A stretch of 64,000 bases of DNA. Source: Hyphomicrobium zavarzinii ATCC 27496 (GTDB taxonomy: Bacteria; Pseudomonadota; Alphaproteobacteria; Rhizobiales; Hyphomicrobiaceae). The DNA lies in the NCBI RefSeq assembly GCF_000383415.1, contig NZ_KB911255.1:542001-606000 (forward strand). The letters run 5' to 3'. How positions within the stretch are numbered: position 1 is the first letter of the stretch; each line of letters opens with the position of its first letter. Below the pieces are notes generated by a model, which worked only from the letters and a program-made list of their open reading frames with translations, made no database searches and had not been told where the DNA came from. Positions 45,800-55,860 of this stretch are shown here, piece by piece. Position numbers and translations under genes: made by a program.

Positions 45800-47059
45800 T
45801 CAGGGGGCGGGCGAGCCCGCCGTGCGTTTCGTGAAATAGCTGTCCACGGCGGCGGTAATGGAGGACGCGACCTTCTTGTGCCACTCGGGCGAGTTCAGGA
45901 GCTTCTCGTCCTCGAGATTGCTGAGGTAGCCGAGCTCGATCAGCACCGATGGGGCATGGGTCTGCTTCAGCACCTTGAAGGCGGCGGCGCGCTGGGGATC
46001 CCGGGACAGCGTGGTCGCGCGCTTCATCTTGTGGACGAGGGTGTTCGAGAAGTCGGTCGAGAAATTTGCCGTCTCGCGTTTCATGAGGTCGATGAGGATG
46101 CTTTTCACCTCGTCGTCGCCGCGGCTGTCGGCGGAGCTCAGGCCGGCGACGAGATCCGATGCGTTTTCCTTTTCGGCCATGCGGCGAGCCTGCTCGTCCG
46201 AGGCTCGCTCCGAGAGCGTGTAGATGGTCGCACCACGGATGGTCTGGGCGATGTTCTGCTCGGGCAGGGAATCGGCGTGCAGCGAGATGAAGAGATCGAC
46301 GCCCTGCGTGAGAGACATATTAAGACGCTGATCAAGAGAGATAAAAACGTCGGATGCCCGGGTCATGCGGACATCGTAGCGGCCCGTCGTTGCGAGCTGG
46401 CGCCCCAGTTCCTTGCCAACCGCCAGTACGACATTCTTCTCGAGCACGTTGCTGGCGCCGGTCGCGCCGCCGTCGATGCCGCCATGGCCGGGGTCGATCA
46501 TGATGATGGCCTTGCCGGAGCGCTTGGGCTTGGCGAGGGCTTTGCTCTCGTCTGCCGGGGGAGTGGGGGAGGGCTCGGCCTTGCCAGCCCCCGTGCCCAT
46601 GCCGAAGCTTTCGGGCGCCGTGGTCACCATATCGAAGGTGAAGACGATGCCGTTTCCTTTCGGCGCTGCGGTCATGGCCGCGCGCTCGATGCGGACCGGC
46701 CCCGTGGTGTCAAGCACGACGCGCGCCTTGCGTTCGGCGAACAGTCCGTAACGGAAGGCGCGCACCAGTCCGCTGCCCCCCTGGCCCGTGCCGTCCGGCA
46801 GGCGGAACGTCACGTCAGGCAGATCGACGATGACGCGATAGGGATTGGCGAGGGTGAAAATCTCGGCGGTGACGCCCGCGGTCAAATCGAGCTGGAAGGT
46901 GGTCCGGTTGGTGTCTCCGGTGAGCTCGGCGCGGGTTGCTGTGGCCACCGTATCGGCCGTGGCGGGGGAACCGCTCCAGATATGCATCAGCACCGCGAAG
47001 GCTGCCAAAGCCGTCCGCAGGCCAACAGTTCCGGTCCTGGTTCCCATCCCCGGCTGCAC
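45800..47059 (-). CDS. amiC: N-acetylmuramoyl-L-alanine amidase (AMIN + Amidase_3)
   Basis: 419 residues. Signal peptide (about 1-36), AMIN domain (about 40-155; FQLDLTAGVTAEIFTLANPYRVIVDLPDV), a Pro-rich linker, and a zinc amidase_3 domain (about 180-410) with MIDPGHGGIDGGATG (His), FISLHADS (His) and LIELGYLSNLEDE (Glu). It cleaves septal peptidoglycan in the periplasm during cell separation, normally under activator control. It is divergent from rne. Confidence 0.93.
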   Translation of the reverse strand: MQPGMGTRTGTVGLRTALAAFAVLMHIWSGSPATADTVATATRAELTGDTNRTTFQLDLTAGVTAEIFTLANPYRVIVDLPDVTFRLPDGTGQGGSGLVRAFRYGLFAERKARVVLDTTGPVRIERAAMTAAPKGNGIVFTFDMVTTAPESFGMGTGAGKAEPSPTPPADESKALAKPKRSGKAIIMIDPGHGGIDGGATGASNVLEKNVVLAVGKELGRQLATTGRYDVRMTRASDVFISLDQRLNMSLTQGVDLFISLHADSLPEQNIAQTIRGATIYTLSERASDEQARRMAEKENASDLVAGLSSADSRGDDEVKSILIDLMKRETANFSTDFSNTLVHKMKRATTLSRDPQRAAAFKVLKQTHAPSVLIELGYLSNLEDEKLLNSPEWHKKVASSITAAVDSYFTKRTAGSPAP

Positions 47060-47969
47060 GCGTTCCCCATCGCGTTCGTGAGCAAATTATCACGTAGGCT
47101 CTACAAGTTAGGTCATATTCGCCGCTTTTGCGCAAGGGCATGGCCGATTGTGGGCGCCTGCGGCTCGGTTTCCTTGATATCGTACTTGCCAGCCTGCCAG
47201 CGAACCCGTACAAAATTAACCCGCATCGTGTTGAGTACGTCCTCTTCACGCGAGAGTTTAGCTGGTTGCAGGATGCTCGGTCTGGTTTAGGGCCAGCTTT
47301 TTTCCCAACCGGTGATCGCCAAGTCCCAGAAGCGGACGATGCGCACGGCTCGATGACAGCTCGGCGCGCGCTTTGTGATCGGCAGCGTTTGCCTTGGCCT
47401 CCGAGGAGGTTTGGCGGATTGATGCGCCGAAGCGCGTCGCACCCGATGTCTCGAACCAAGGGCGCGGTCTTGGCTACGATGCAGCTTGCCTGATTGGCGC
47501 CGTTGAAAGGGGTGCCGCAGGCGGGCGGGACTGTGCTCTTGCCGAACCGCGCGGGCCTTTTTCACCCGACGACGGCTGACGCTGTCCTCTCGTGCAAACT
47601 CCGGATCATCTCCGGTGCTGTTGCAGCTCACGTGCCGCGCACGCACCAGGGACGGTTCCCCGCTTTCCGCTCCAGCGCAGTTTCTGCGTTCGGGCATGCC
47701 CCAGGCCTCCATCAGGAAACCTGTCACTCGAAGCTCATGCAGATCGACCGCACATTCCGTTTCTCAGCTTCCGGCCCGATCGCGGCCCGAGGCGTCGCGC
47801 ATCCGGCCCGCCCGGCTGTGCGCGGGATGCGCGCCCGTAAGTTCACCCCCAACACTTTCATTTCAAACACCACAACCAAGGCGCGCGCCACGACCCGGCC
47901 GCTTGTCGCCTCCGGCCGTCTGGCCGGTTCCGGTGGTTCGGCCCACCGGCGCGCAAAGGACAAAAACAC
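47060..47969. other. Long rne upstream region
   Basis: About 910 bases between divergent amiC and rne without a convincing gene. RNase E mRNA commonly has a long leader through which the enzyme cuts and controls its own message, and part of this stretch probably plays that role. No specific hairpin could be assigned by eye. Confidence 0.45.
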
Positions 47970-50900
47970 ATGGCACCCAACAAGATGCTTATCGATGCCA
48001 CCCACCCCGAGGAGACTCGGGTGGTGGTTCTGCGCAACGGACGTGTAGAGGAGTTCGACTACGAGAGCGCTGCCCGCAAACTGCTTCGCGGGAATATCTA
48101 TCTGGCAAAGGTTACGCGGGTGGAGCCTTCGCTCCAGGCGGCCTTCGTCGACTACGGCGGAAACCGCCACGGCTTTCTCGCATTCAACGAAATCCATCCC
48201 GACTACTACCAAATCCCGATGGCCGACCGGCAGGCGCTCCTCGACGAGGAAGCGGCCGCGGAAGCCGAGGAGGAGGCTGCCGCTGACGCACGGGCCGAAC
48301 GGCTGGCGCGCAGACGGCAGCACCAAGGCGGCGCTCGCGGCCAGGAGGCCGGATCTGAGGACGGCGCCCGGTCAGACGACGACCACTCCGACGAGGAGAA
48401 CGGTTCGGAGGATCTGGACGACGCCAGCACAGAGGACGACGGCGCCGACGACGATCATGGTCCCGAGGTCATCGCCGAGGCCAGCGTTCGCGACGACGTG
48501 CTCGTAGAGGACGTCGCGGAGCCCGAGAGCGCCGGCGGTTTCGAAGGCGGTGATCTCGACTCTTCCCCGGATGACGAGCCGGAGACGCCGGCGGCGGATG
48601 CCGTCGCCGTCGAAGCGGCTGAGGAGGCCTCTCAAGCCGAGGCCGCTCCGGAAGCCCCGGCAGGGGATGCCGGCGAAGGCGGCGTCGTGCAGGTCGTCGC
48701 CAGCGGGGCTAGCGAGCCCGAGGCGCTCGAAAGTGCTGGCGCCGAGGATGCGCTCGAGGAGCTTCCCTCGCGTCCGCGCCGCCGTCCGCGCAGCTACAAG
48801 ATCCAAGAGGTCATCAAGCGCCGCCAGGTCATCCTGGTGCAGGTCGTCAAGGAAGAGCGCGGCAACAAGGGGGCGGCGCTTACCACCTATCTTTCGCTCG
48901 CAGGCCGTTACACCGTGCTGATGCCGAACACGGCGCGCGGTGGCGGTATCTCGCGCAAGATCACCAATCCGCAGGACCGCAAGCGGCTCAAGGCCATCGC
49001 GCAGGAGCTCGAAGTGCCGGAGGGCATGGGGCTCATCATCCGCACGGCAGGTGCCTCGCGAACCAAACAGGAGATCAAGCGCGATTTCGAATACCTGCTG
49101 CGCCTGTGGGAGAGCGTCCGTGACCTCACGCTCGAGAGCACGGCGCCGAGCCTCGTCTATGAGGAAGGCAACCTGATCAAGCGTTCGATCCGCGACCTTT
49201 ACAACAAGGACGTGGAGGAGATCATCGTCGCGGGCGAGCACGCGCACAAGGATGCCAAGGACTTCATGCGCATGCTCATGCCGAGCCATGCCAAGAACGT
49301 CCTTGCGCACCAGGATCCCGAGCCGCTGTTCACGAAGTACGGCATCGAGCGCCAGCTCAATGCCATGTTCAATCCCTACGTGACGCTGAAGTCGGGCGGC
49401 TACCTCGTCATCAACCAGACGGAAGCGCTGGTGGCGATCGACGTGAACTCGGGCAAATCCACGCGCGAGTTCTCCATCGAGGAGACGGCGCTCAACACCA
49501 ATCTCGAGGCGGCCGACGAGATCGCGCGTCAGCTCAAGCTCCGCGACCTCGCGGGCCTGATCGTGATCGACTTCATCGACATGGAGGAGAAGCGCAACAA
49601 CCGCGCCGTCGAGCGGCGGCTGAAGGATGCGCTTCGTTTCGACCGTGCGCGCATTCAGCTCGGCCGGATCAGCCATTTCGGCCTTATGGAGATGAGCCGC
49701 CAGCGTCTGCGCTCGGGCGTGCTCGAAGGCTCCACCTCGCAGTGCCCGCACTGCCAGGGTACCGGCATTATCCGCTCCACCGAGAGCGTTGCGCTCGCCG
49801 TTCTGCGTGCGCTCGAGGATGCGATGCTGGCGGGTGCGCGGACGTCGCTGGTCGCTACCACGACGTCGAGCGTCGCGCTCTACATCCTCAACAACAAGCG
49901 CCACTTCATCAATGAGATGGAAGCCCGTCAGGGCATCTTCGTGACCGTGCAGGCGAGCGACAAGCTGCAGGGCGCGAACTTCCTGATCGAGAAGGGGCAT
50001 GCCGCGCCCGTCGCAACGCGCCGTCCGGACCGTGCCGCGGTCAACATGGATTGGGGCTTCGCGGGCGAGGAAGGCCGTGAGGGTGACGCCGACGAGGAGG
50101 GTGCGGACGAAGAATTGGCCGCTTCCGGCAGCGAGCCGCGCGGCGAAAGCCGTGGCCGCGACGATGGCCGTGGCCAGCAGGAAGGCCGCGAGGGTGGCCG
50201 CCGCCGGCGCCGCCGGCGTGGCCGTCGCGGTGGCAGCGGTGATCGCGAGCGTGGCGGCGAGGGCCGGATCGAGGGGCGTCGTGGCGACGAGCCGCAGCCT
50301 TACGAGGACGATCTGCAGGACGGAGGCCCCGACGGCGATGAGCCCATCGAGGTCGGCGGCGAAGGCGGCCCGATCGAGATCGAGGATGCTTACGGGGACG
50401 ACGAAGGCGCTCCTCGCGAGGAGCGCGCCTCGGGCCAGCGGAATGGAGAACGCTCTGAAGAGGGCGGCGGCCGGCGCAGGCGTCGTGGCCGGCGCGGTGG
50501 CCGTCGCGGCCGCGATCGCGCGCGGAACGGCGAGGGTGCCGGCTCAGTGAACGAGGCTGGCGAGCAGACTTTCTCGGGCGATGAAGATGCCGATACCGGG
50601 CTGGACGATGCTCAGGTCGACGACGCAGCGCCCATCGAAGTGATTGCGGAAGAAACTCAGGTGGCGGCTCCGGCGGCCCGTGAGCCGCGCCGCCGCGAGC
50701 GCGCACCGCGGGCTCAGCCCGACGCGCCGGTCGTGGAGGCGGTTGCCGTCGAGACTGAGGACGCGCCGCGCGCTAAGGCTGCTCCCGAGCAGCCTGCCGC
50801 CCCATCTCAAAGCGAGGTGCCGGCGCAGGAGGATACGGTCCTAGCGCGCGTTCGGGCCCGACAGGCAACCTCGGCCGAGCCGAAGCTCGAGCGGGTCGTG

Positions 50901-50993
50901 GTGTCGCCGGATCAGACCGGCAGTGCGGACGCAGGGGGCGGCGAGGAGCCGACCGTTCGGCGCGGCTGGTGGCAGCGCCGTCTGGGCGGCTGA
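47970..50993 (+). CDS. rne: Ribonuclease E
   Basis: 1007 residues. The N-terminal S1 RNA-binding domain (about 35-75 then 275-340) is split by a very acidic, Glu/Asp/Ala-rich insertion of about 190 residues (85-270). The catalytic DNase-I-like part has AIDVNSGKSTR and IVIDFIDMEEKRNNRAVERRL (two Mg-binding Asp), and the Zn-link reads CPHCQGTG. The C-terminal 300 residues are Arg/Gly/Glu-rich and disordered-looking, the degradosome scaffold, ending in GWWQRRLGG. It cuts single-stranded A/U-rich RNA. An insertion in S1 is usual for alphaproteobacterial RNase E. Confidence 0.95.
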   Translation: MAPNKMLIDATHPEETRVVVLRNGRVEEFDYESAARKLLRGNIYLAKVTRVEPSLQAAFVDYGGNRHGFLAFNEIHPDYYQIPMADRQALLDEEAAAEAEEEAAADARAERLARRRQHQGGARGQEAGSEDGARSDDDHSDEENGSEDLDDASTEDDGADDDHGPEVIAEASVRDDVLVEDVAEPESAGGFEGGDLDSSPDDEPETPAADAVAVEAAEEASQAEAAPEAPAGDAGEGGVVQVVASGASEPEALESAGAEDALEELPSRPRRRPRSYKIQEVIKRRQVILVQVVKEERGNKGAALTTYLSLAGRYTVLMPNTARGGGISRKITNPQDRKRLKAIAQELEVPEGMGLIIRTAGASRTKQEIKRDFEYLLRLWESVRDLTLESTAPSLVYEEGNLIKRSIRDLYNKDVEEIIVAGEHAHKDAKDFMRMLMPSHAKNVLAHQDPEPLFTKYGIERQLNAMFNPYVTLKSGGYLVINQTEALVAIDVNSGKSTREFSIEETALNTNLEAADEIARQLKLRDLAGLIVIDFIDMEEKRNNRAVERRLKDALRFDRARIQLGRISHFGLMEMSRQRLRSGVLEGSTSQCPHCQGTGIIRSTESVALAVLRALEDAMLAGARTSLVATTTSSVALYILNNKRHFINEMEARQGIFVTVQASDKLQGANFLIEKGHAAPVATRRPDRAAVNMDWGFAGEEGREGDADEEGADEELAASGSEPRGESRGRDDGRGQQEGREGGRRRRRRRGRRGGSGDRERGGEGRIEGRRGDEPQPYEDDLQDGGPDGDEPIEVGGEGGPIEIEDAYGDDEGAPREERASGQRNGERSEEGGGRRRRRGRRGGRRGRDRARNGEGAGSVNEAGEQTFSGDEDADTGLDDAQVDDAAPIEVIAEETQVAAPAAREPRRRERAPRAQPDAPVVEAVAVETEDAPRAKAAPEQPAAPSQSEVPAQEDTVLARVRARQATSAEPKLERVVVSPDQTGSADAGGGEEPTVRRGWWQRRLGG

Positions 50994-51438
50994 CTGCGCG
51001 GTCTCTTTTCCTGACTACATCATGGACGGGCCGGGCATAGTTGCCCGGCCCGTTTCACTGTCGTCCCCAACCGATTGGGGTCGCGACAAATTTGCTCGTC
51101 CGTTTCGGGGCGGCCGGAGAATCCCGAACGAATTCAAAGAGCGCTGTCCGACGCCTTTCGAGGCGCCCCTCGCGCGTGGCCGCAAGCCACATTTTGACCA
51201 TATCCGGCTGGTGACTGCCGCCCCGTCGTGCGGAGTAATGGTAAGGCCGAGTTTCGATATTCCGGCCGTGATGGGGGCGTCACTCCATTGCTCCCATGAC
51301 GTGAGCTGGGAACATTTCTTGATTTCGTTTCCAGATATCACGGTTGTGACTTGAAGTATTCCGGGACTGATATCTCTTTCTTCTTACCGTTGTTGTGCGG
51401 TCTCCGGAATTCCTCAGTAGATTTAAAGGGAGTTCTCC
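50994..51438. other. Intergenic region rne/M15 gene
   Basis: Apart from the rne terminator at 51026-51055 no feature is recognised. Confidence 0.5.
51026..51055 (+). terminator. Rho-independent terminator of rne
   Basis: ACGGGCCGGGCA (51026-51037) pairs with TGCCCGGCCCGT (51042-51053) around four bases, followed by a short U-run. It lies 32 bases after the stop codon. Confidence 0.82.
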
Positions 51439-52029
51439 ATGAGCAAGCGTATTCTTGCTGCCGTAGTGGGTATGGGTGTCGCTGCGTGTCTCGCAGCGCC
51501 GGCCGAAGCGCGGATCGACAACGGTCCCGTCAGCTCGCTCTACGAAGCGGATCGCCGCGCTGCGCCGAAGAAGGCGTACACCTCGAACAACAAGGCTCGC
51601 GCCACTGCGCGGCGCACCACCGGCAAGTCCGCCAAGTATCGTGGCCAGGGCAAGGTCGGCCGTGCCGCCCGCCTGCAGGGCCGTGCCATGACGGCCAGCC
51701 ATACGGGCGGCGGTGGCGGCGGCGCCTCGCGCGGCTGCCTCCAGGCTTCGGCCCGCGCTCTTCTCGATCGCATCGAGGCACAGTTCGGCCCCGTGCAGGT
51801 GATCTCGACCTGCCGTCCGGGCGCGCGCATCGCGGGCAGCGGCAAGCCGTCGAAGCATGGTTTCGGCCTGGCCGTCGACTTCAACGCGGGCGGACGCAAG
51901 GCCGCAATCGTGAACTGGCTGCGCGCCAACCACATGGCGGGCGGCACCATGACCTACCGGAACATGAACCACATCCACGTGGATATCGGTCCGCGCTTCG
52001 TGTCGCTCGGTGCGGGCGGCAGAGGCTGA
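51439..52029 (+). CDS. Peptidase M15A-like (D-Ala-D-Ala carboxypeptidase family) secreted protein
   Basis: 196 residues. Signal peptide MSKRILAAVVGMGVAACLAAPAEA, a basic low-complexity spacer with GGGGGG near 90, then an M15-type zinc fold: STCRPGARIAGSGKPSKHGFGLAVDFN (His, Asp) and MNHIHVDIG (His). It probably acts on peptidoglycan in the periplasm. A ribosome site AAAGGGAG precedes the ATG by eight to ten bases, and a strong terminator follows. Confidence 0.83.
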   Translation: MSKRILAAVVGMGVAACLAAPAEARIDNGPVSSLYEADRRAAPKKAYTSNNKARATARRTTGKSAKYRGQGKVGRAARLQGRAMTASHTGGGGGGASRGCLQASARALLDRIEAQFGPVQVISTCRPGARIAGSGKPSKHGFGLAVDFNAGGRKAAIVNWLRANHMAGGTMTYRNMNHIHVDIGPRFVSLGAGGRG

Positions 52030-52044
52030 TCGATCCGGCTTCGG

Positions 52045-52073
52045 AAAAGGGGGCGCCGGTCGCCCCCTTTTTT
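52045..52073 (+). terminator. Rho-independent terminator
   Basis: AAAAGGGGGCG (52045-52055) pairs with CGCCCCCTTTT (52061-52071) with a 5-base loop, ending in six U residues. It serves the M15A-like gene and sits just before the convergent aminotransferase end; read the other way it may also help that gene. Confidence 0.92.
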
Positions 52074-52079
52074 GTCGCG

Positions 52080-53285
52080 TCACCGCGCAGTCCGAAGACG
52101 GGGCCAATCGGCGATGCGGCGCGCGCCCTCCGCGATGTCGGCTTCCGTGCCGGCATAGGAAAAGCGCAGGAACTGGTTGCCGCGCGCCTCGTCGAAATCG
52201 AGGCCGGGGGTGACGGCCACGCCGATCTCGTTCAGCATGTCTGTGGCGAAGCTCCGGGCGTCGTGCGTGAAACGCGAGACGTCCGCATAGAGATAGAAGG
52301 CGCCGTCCGCGGGGGCGAGCGCCGTGAAGCCCGCCTTTGGCAAGGCGTCCAGGAGCAACGTCCGGTTCTTTGCGTAGGTCTCGCGGTTTCGTTCGAGCTC
52401 GTCGTGCGCCTCAAACGCGCCGAGGGCTGCGATCTGAGAGACGGCCGGAGCCGATATGAAGAAGTTCTGCTGAAGCCGCTCGATGGTGCGCACCAGCGAG
52501 GGCGGGACGACAAGCCAGCCGACGCGCCAGCCGGTCATGGCGTGATATTTCGAGAAGCTATTAATGACGACGGCGTTGCCGGAAACCGAGAGGGCCGTTG
52601 TTGCCGCCTTCTCGTAGGTCAGCCCGTGGTAGATCTCATCCGACACGAACCAGAGGCCGCGGTCGTCGCAGTATCCGGCCAGCTCCCGTAGGCGCTCGGG
52701 CTCGATCATGGTGCCCGTGGGATTGGCGGGGCTCGCGATCAGAAGCCCATCGAGGCCGACGTCGCGGTCGAGGGCTGCGAGCTGGTCGAGTGTCGGCATC
52801 CAACGCGTCTCGGGGCTGGTTTCGATGAGTGGCGAGGCGCAGCCGAGAGCCGAGAGGATGTGGCGGTAGCAGGGATAGCCCGGCGAGGGGAGCGCGACAC
52901 GCGCACCCGCATCGAATAGGGCAAGGAACGCCAGGAGAAAGGCGGCCGACGAGCCGGTGCAGACGATGACGCGGCTCTGGTCGACGTCGACGTTGTAACG
53001 TTCGCCGTAGGAGCGTGCGATGCGCCGCCTCAGGTCGCCGATGCCGAGGGCCGCGGTATATCCGAGCGTTTCGGAATGGAGAGCGGACTTGACGCGCGCC
53101 AAGGCCGCCTCGGGTGCGGGTGTTCCCGGCTGGCCCACTTCCATGTGGATGATGGAGCGTCCCTGTGCTTCGAGCACGGCGGCCGCGTGCATGACGTCCA
53201 TGACAATGAAGCTTGCGATGTCGCTCCGGCGGGCGGGTGCACGGGTGCGCGCATCTTTGCGGCCGGGGGCCTGGTTGCTCGTCAT
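52080..53285 (-). CDS. Pyridoxal-phosphate aminotransferase, class I/II
   Basis: 401 residues. The PLP-binding Lys is in SFSKYHAMTGWRVGW; other fold-I features are the PNPTG-like SPANPTGTMIEPE, the Asp in FVSDEIYHGL, and the final Arg region LRFSYAGTE. It most resembles aspartate- or aromatic-type aminotransferases. The start at 53285 gives MTSNQAPGRKDARTR; the residues before it are antisense DNA. The substrate is not readable. Confidence 0.9.
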   Translation of the reverse strand: MTSNQAPGRKDARTRAPARRSDIASFIVMDVMHAAAVLEAQGRSIIHMEVGQPGTPAPEAALARVKSALHSETLGYTAALGIGDLRRRIARSYGERYNVDVDQSRVIVCTGSSAAFLLAFLALFDAGARVALPSPGYPCYRHILSALGCASPLIETSPETRWMPTLDQLAALDRDVGLDGLLIASPANPTGTMIEPERLRELAGYCDDRGLWFVSDEIYHGLTYEKAATTALSVSGNAVVINSFSKYHAMTGWRVGWLVVPPSLVRTIERLQQNFFISAPAVSQIAALGAFEAHDELERNRETYAKNRTLLLDALPKAGFTALAPADGAFYLYADVSRFTHDARSFATDMLNEIGVAVTPGLDFDEARGNQFLRFSYAGTEADIAEGARRIADWPRLRTAR

Positions 53286-53500
53286 CGAACGCCTTCCTTT
53301 GGCCGCAATGGCGCAGGTCCATGTCATGGAAACGCGCCGTTCGCGTCGTTAATCGGGAGGGCTTATAGGCGCCAACCTGCGGTCTGGCCAGTATCGCGGC
53401 CGCTGGTCTTGCGCTCCTCGGCTCGGTATGCCCATTTAGGGCGAGGTGGGCGTTGTCTTCTGCACAATTCGGCGCGAGTTTTTCGAGCGATCCAACGAGC

Positions 53501-54904
53501 ATGAACACATCGAACTTGAGATTCCGCCTTCGCGCGATCGTCCTTGCCGTATCGATGGCTGGCGCCGTCACGGGACTTTTCTCCGCGCCGTCCGCGCGGG
53601 CGCAAGGGTTGCCGCTGATCCGCGACACCGAGATCGAGCTTCTGCTCAACGACTACTCCCAGAAGATTTTCCGTGCGGCGGGCCTCGGCACCGGGCGTGT
53701 CACCGTCCGCATCGTCAACAACGATGCGTTCAACGCCTTCGTGATCGACGGGCGCAACGTGTTCATGCACACCGGCACGCTGATGCAGGCCAATACGCCG
53801 AACGAGGTGATCGGCGTGCTCGCGCACGAAGCAGGCCATATCGCAGGCGGTCATATGGCGGCCCTTCGCTCGCGCATCGCGAAGGATCAGACGCGTGCGC
53901 TCCTCATCCAGCTGCTCGGCATCGGCGCCATGATCGGCGGCGCGGTCTCGGGAGGGGATGCGGGCAAAGAAATCGGAAGCGCGGGACAGGGCGTGATGAT
54001 GGGCGGCAACGAGCTCATCATGCGTGGTCTGACGGCCGAGCGGCGTTCACAGGAATCGGCGGCTGACCAAGCTGGCCTTCAGTATCTCAACGCCACTCAG
54101 CAATCCGGGCGGGGCATGCTCGCCACCTTCGAGCGGTTCGCGGGGCAGGAGCTGTTCTCGGACGCACACAAGGACGCGTTCGCGCGCACCCATCCCGTGG
54201 CCACGGACCGTCTGGCGCGGCTGAGGCAGCTCGTGGAGAGCAGCCCCTACTACAACAACAAAGATGCACCCGAGCTTCAGCTTCGCCACGACATGGTGCG
54301 TGCGAAACTCTCGGGCTACATCGAGCCGCCGGCGGTGGTGTTCAACCGCTATCCACCGTCCGATACGAGCCTGCCGGCGCGTTATGCGCGGGCCATCGCC
54401 TCGTTCCGCCGGGGCGGGGCGGGCGGCCTTGAGACGGCGCTGCAAGGCGCGGATGCGCTTCTGCGCGAGAGGCCGAACGATCCTTACTTCTGGGAGGTGA
54501 AGGGTGACTTCCTGCAGAAGGCCGGCCGCCCGCAGGAGGCCATCGGACCTTTCAGGAAGGCGCTGCAACTCCACGGCGGAGATGCGCCGCTCGTGGGCGT
54601 TCAGCTCGCGCAAGCGCTGATCCAGACGAAGGACCCCCGCGTTGCCGACGAGGCGATCAACCTCTTGCGCAAGGCCGTCCAGAAAGAGCCCGACAACGCC
54701 ACGGCCTATAACACGCTCGGGCAGGCGTATTACGACAAGGGCATGATGGCGCAGGCAGAACTGGCGCGGGCGCAAGGGCTCTTCTATTTTGGAGCCTTGA
54801 AACAGGCGCAGGAGTTTGCGAAACGCGCCCAGGCCGGTCTCAAGGCGGGTTCACCCGACTGGGTGAAGGCGGACGACATCATCAACTACAAGCCCCAGAC
54901 CTGA
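53501..54904 (+). CDS. M48-family metalloprotease with TPR repeats (BepA-like)
   Basis: 467 residues. Signal peptide (about 1-36), then a zinc peptidase with HEAGH (in GVLAHEAGHIAGGHMA) and the downstream Glu in ESAADQAGLQYL, and a C-terminal TPR region (about 295-430). This is the plan of BepA/YfgC, a periplasmic protease and chaperone for outer-membrane protein assembly. The start at 53501 is set by the signal peptide; the frame is open upstream. It precedes the DsbA-like gene by 64 bases on the same strand. Confidence 0.9.
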   Translation: MNTSNLRFRLRAIVLAVSMAGAVTGLFSAPSARAQGLPLIRDTEIELLLNDYSQKIFRAAGLGTGRVTVRIVNNDAFNAFVIDGRNVFMHTGTLMQANTPNEVIGVLAHEAGHIAGGHMAALRSRIAKDQTRALLIQLLGIGAMIGGAVSGGDAGKEIGSAGQGVMMGGNELIMRGLTAERRSQESAADQAGLQYLNATQQSGRGMLATFERFAGQELFSDAHKDAFARTHPVATDRLARLRQLVESSPYYNNKDAPELQLRHDMVRAKLSGYIEPPAVVFNRYPPSDTSLPARYARAIASFRRGGAGGLETALQGADALLRERPNDPYFWEVKGDFLQKAGRPQEAIGPFRKALQLHGGDAPLVGVQLAQALIQTKDPRVADEAINLLRKAVQKEPDNATAYNTLGQAYYDKGMMAQAELARAQGLFYFGALKQAQEFAKRAQAGLKAGSPDWVKADDIINYKPQT

Positions 54905-54968
54905 AGACCTATATTCCCCTATCGAGGCGCGGCCGAGAACTGGTCCGCGGCCATCTTATGGAGCGCAT

Positions 54969-55814
54969 ATGACCCAATCCAATCCCAACAAGCCGAACAG
55001 GCCCTCGGGCCTCAGCATCGGCGCGCTCGTGGCGGCACCGCTGCTTCTCATCACCGGACTGTGGTTCGTGATGGCCGGAGACGCGAAGGACCGTGCGGCG
55101 ATCGCGGCGCCTCAGGTCGGCGCCAACGAGTTCAGCCCCGATCAGCGCAAGGCGATCGAAGCGATCGTAAAGGACTACCTCGTCAAGAACCCCGAGATCT
55201 TCCTCGAGGTGCAGAGCTCGCTCGAAGCCAAGCTCGCCAAGGACGAGGCCGATCGCACGAAGGCGATGGTTGCGGAGCACGCCAAGGAGATCTATCGCGC
55301 TCCCAATGCGCCGGTCGCGGGCAATCCGGACGGCGATATCACCGTGGTCGAGTTCTTCGATTACAACTGCGGATACTGCAAGCGCGGCTTCGGCGAGATC
55401 GCGAAGCTGGTGGAGAAGGACAAGAACGTTCGCGTGGTGTTCAAGGAATTTCCGATCCTGCGTGACGAATCCGAGCAGGCGGCCAAGGTGGCGCTCGCCG
55501 CGCGCATGCAGGGCAAGTATTGGGAAGTCCATCGCGACATGATCTCGACCAAGGGCCTCGTGAACGAGGCGGTCGGCCTCAAGGTCGCGGAGGCTCACGG
55601 GCTCGACATGGCGAAGCTCAAGGCCGACATGAACTCGCCCGAGGTCAAGGCCGAGCTCGACCGGGTGAAGGACCTCGCCCGCAAGCTCTCCATCAACGGC
55701 ACGCCCCACTTCCTGGTCGGCGACCGTGCCATCGGCGGGGCGCCCGAGAACCTTTACGACGTGCTCGAGGAGCACGTGGTTGCGCTGAGGAAGTCCGGCT
55801 GCACCTATTGCTGA
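54969..55814 (+). CDS. DsbA-family thiol-disulfide oxidoreductase
   Basis: 281 residues. One N-terminal membrane anchor (about 17-37), an alpha-helical spacer (about 50-100) and a thioredoxin-fold domain with CGYC (in FFDYNCGYCKRGFGEI) and cis-Pro NGTPHFLVG. It resembles the BdbD/ScsC-type DsbA proteins, which introduce or isomerise disulfides in the periplasm. It follows the BepA-like gene, and a strong terminator follows. Confidence 0.9.
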   Translation: MTQSNPNKPNRPSGLSIGALVAAPLLLITGLWFVMAGDAKDRAAIAAPQVGANEFSPDQRKAIEAIVKDYLVKNPEIFLEVQSSLEAKLAKDEADRTKAMVAEHAKEIYRAPNAPVAGNPDGDITVVEFFDYNCGYCKRGFGEIAKLVEKDKNVRVVFKEFPILRDESEQAAKVALAARMQGKYWEVHRDMISTKGLVNEAVGLKVAEAHGLDMAKLKADMNSPEVKAELDRVKDLARKLSINGTPHFLVGDRAIGGAPENLYDVLEEHVVALRKSGCTYC

Positions 55815-55819
55815 GAAAC

Positions 55820-55860
55820 AGAAGGCCGCCGTGGCCGGCTTCGGTCCGCGGCGGCCTTCT
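55820..55860 (+). terminator. Rho-independent terminator
   Basis: AGAAGGCCGCCG (55820-55831) pairs with CGGCGGCCTTCT (55849-55860), six bases after the dsbA-like stop. The trailing U-run is weak. Confidence 0.75.

Noticed and set aside
48372-50000. Long open frame antisense to rne
   Set aside because: Mirrors rne codons; no start context or domain.
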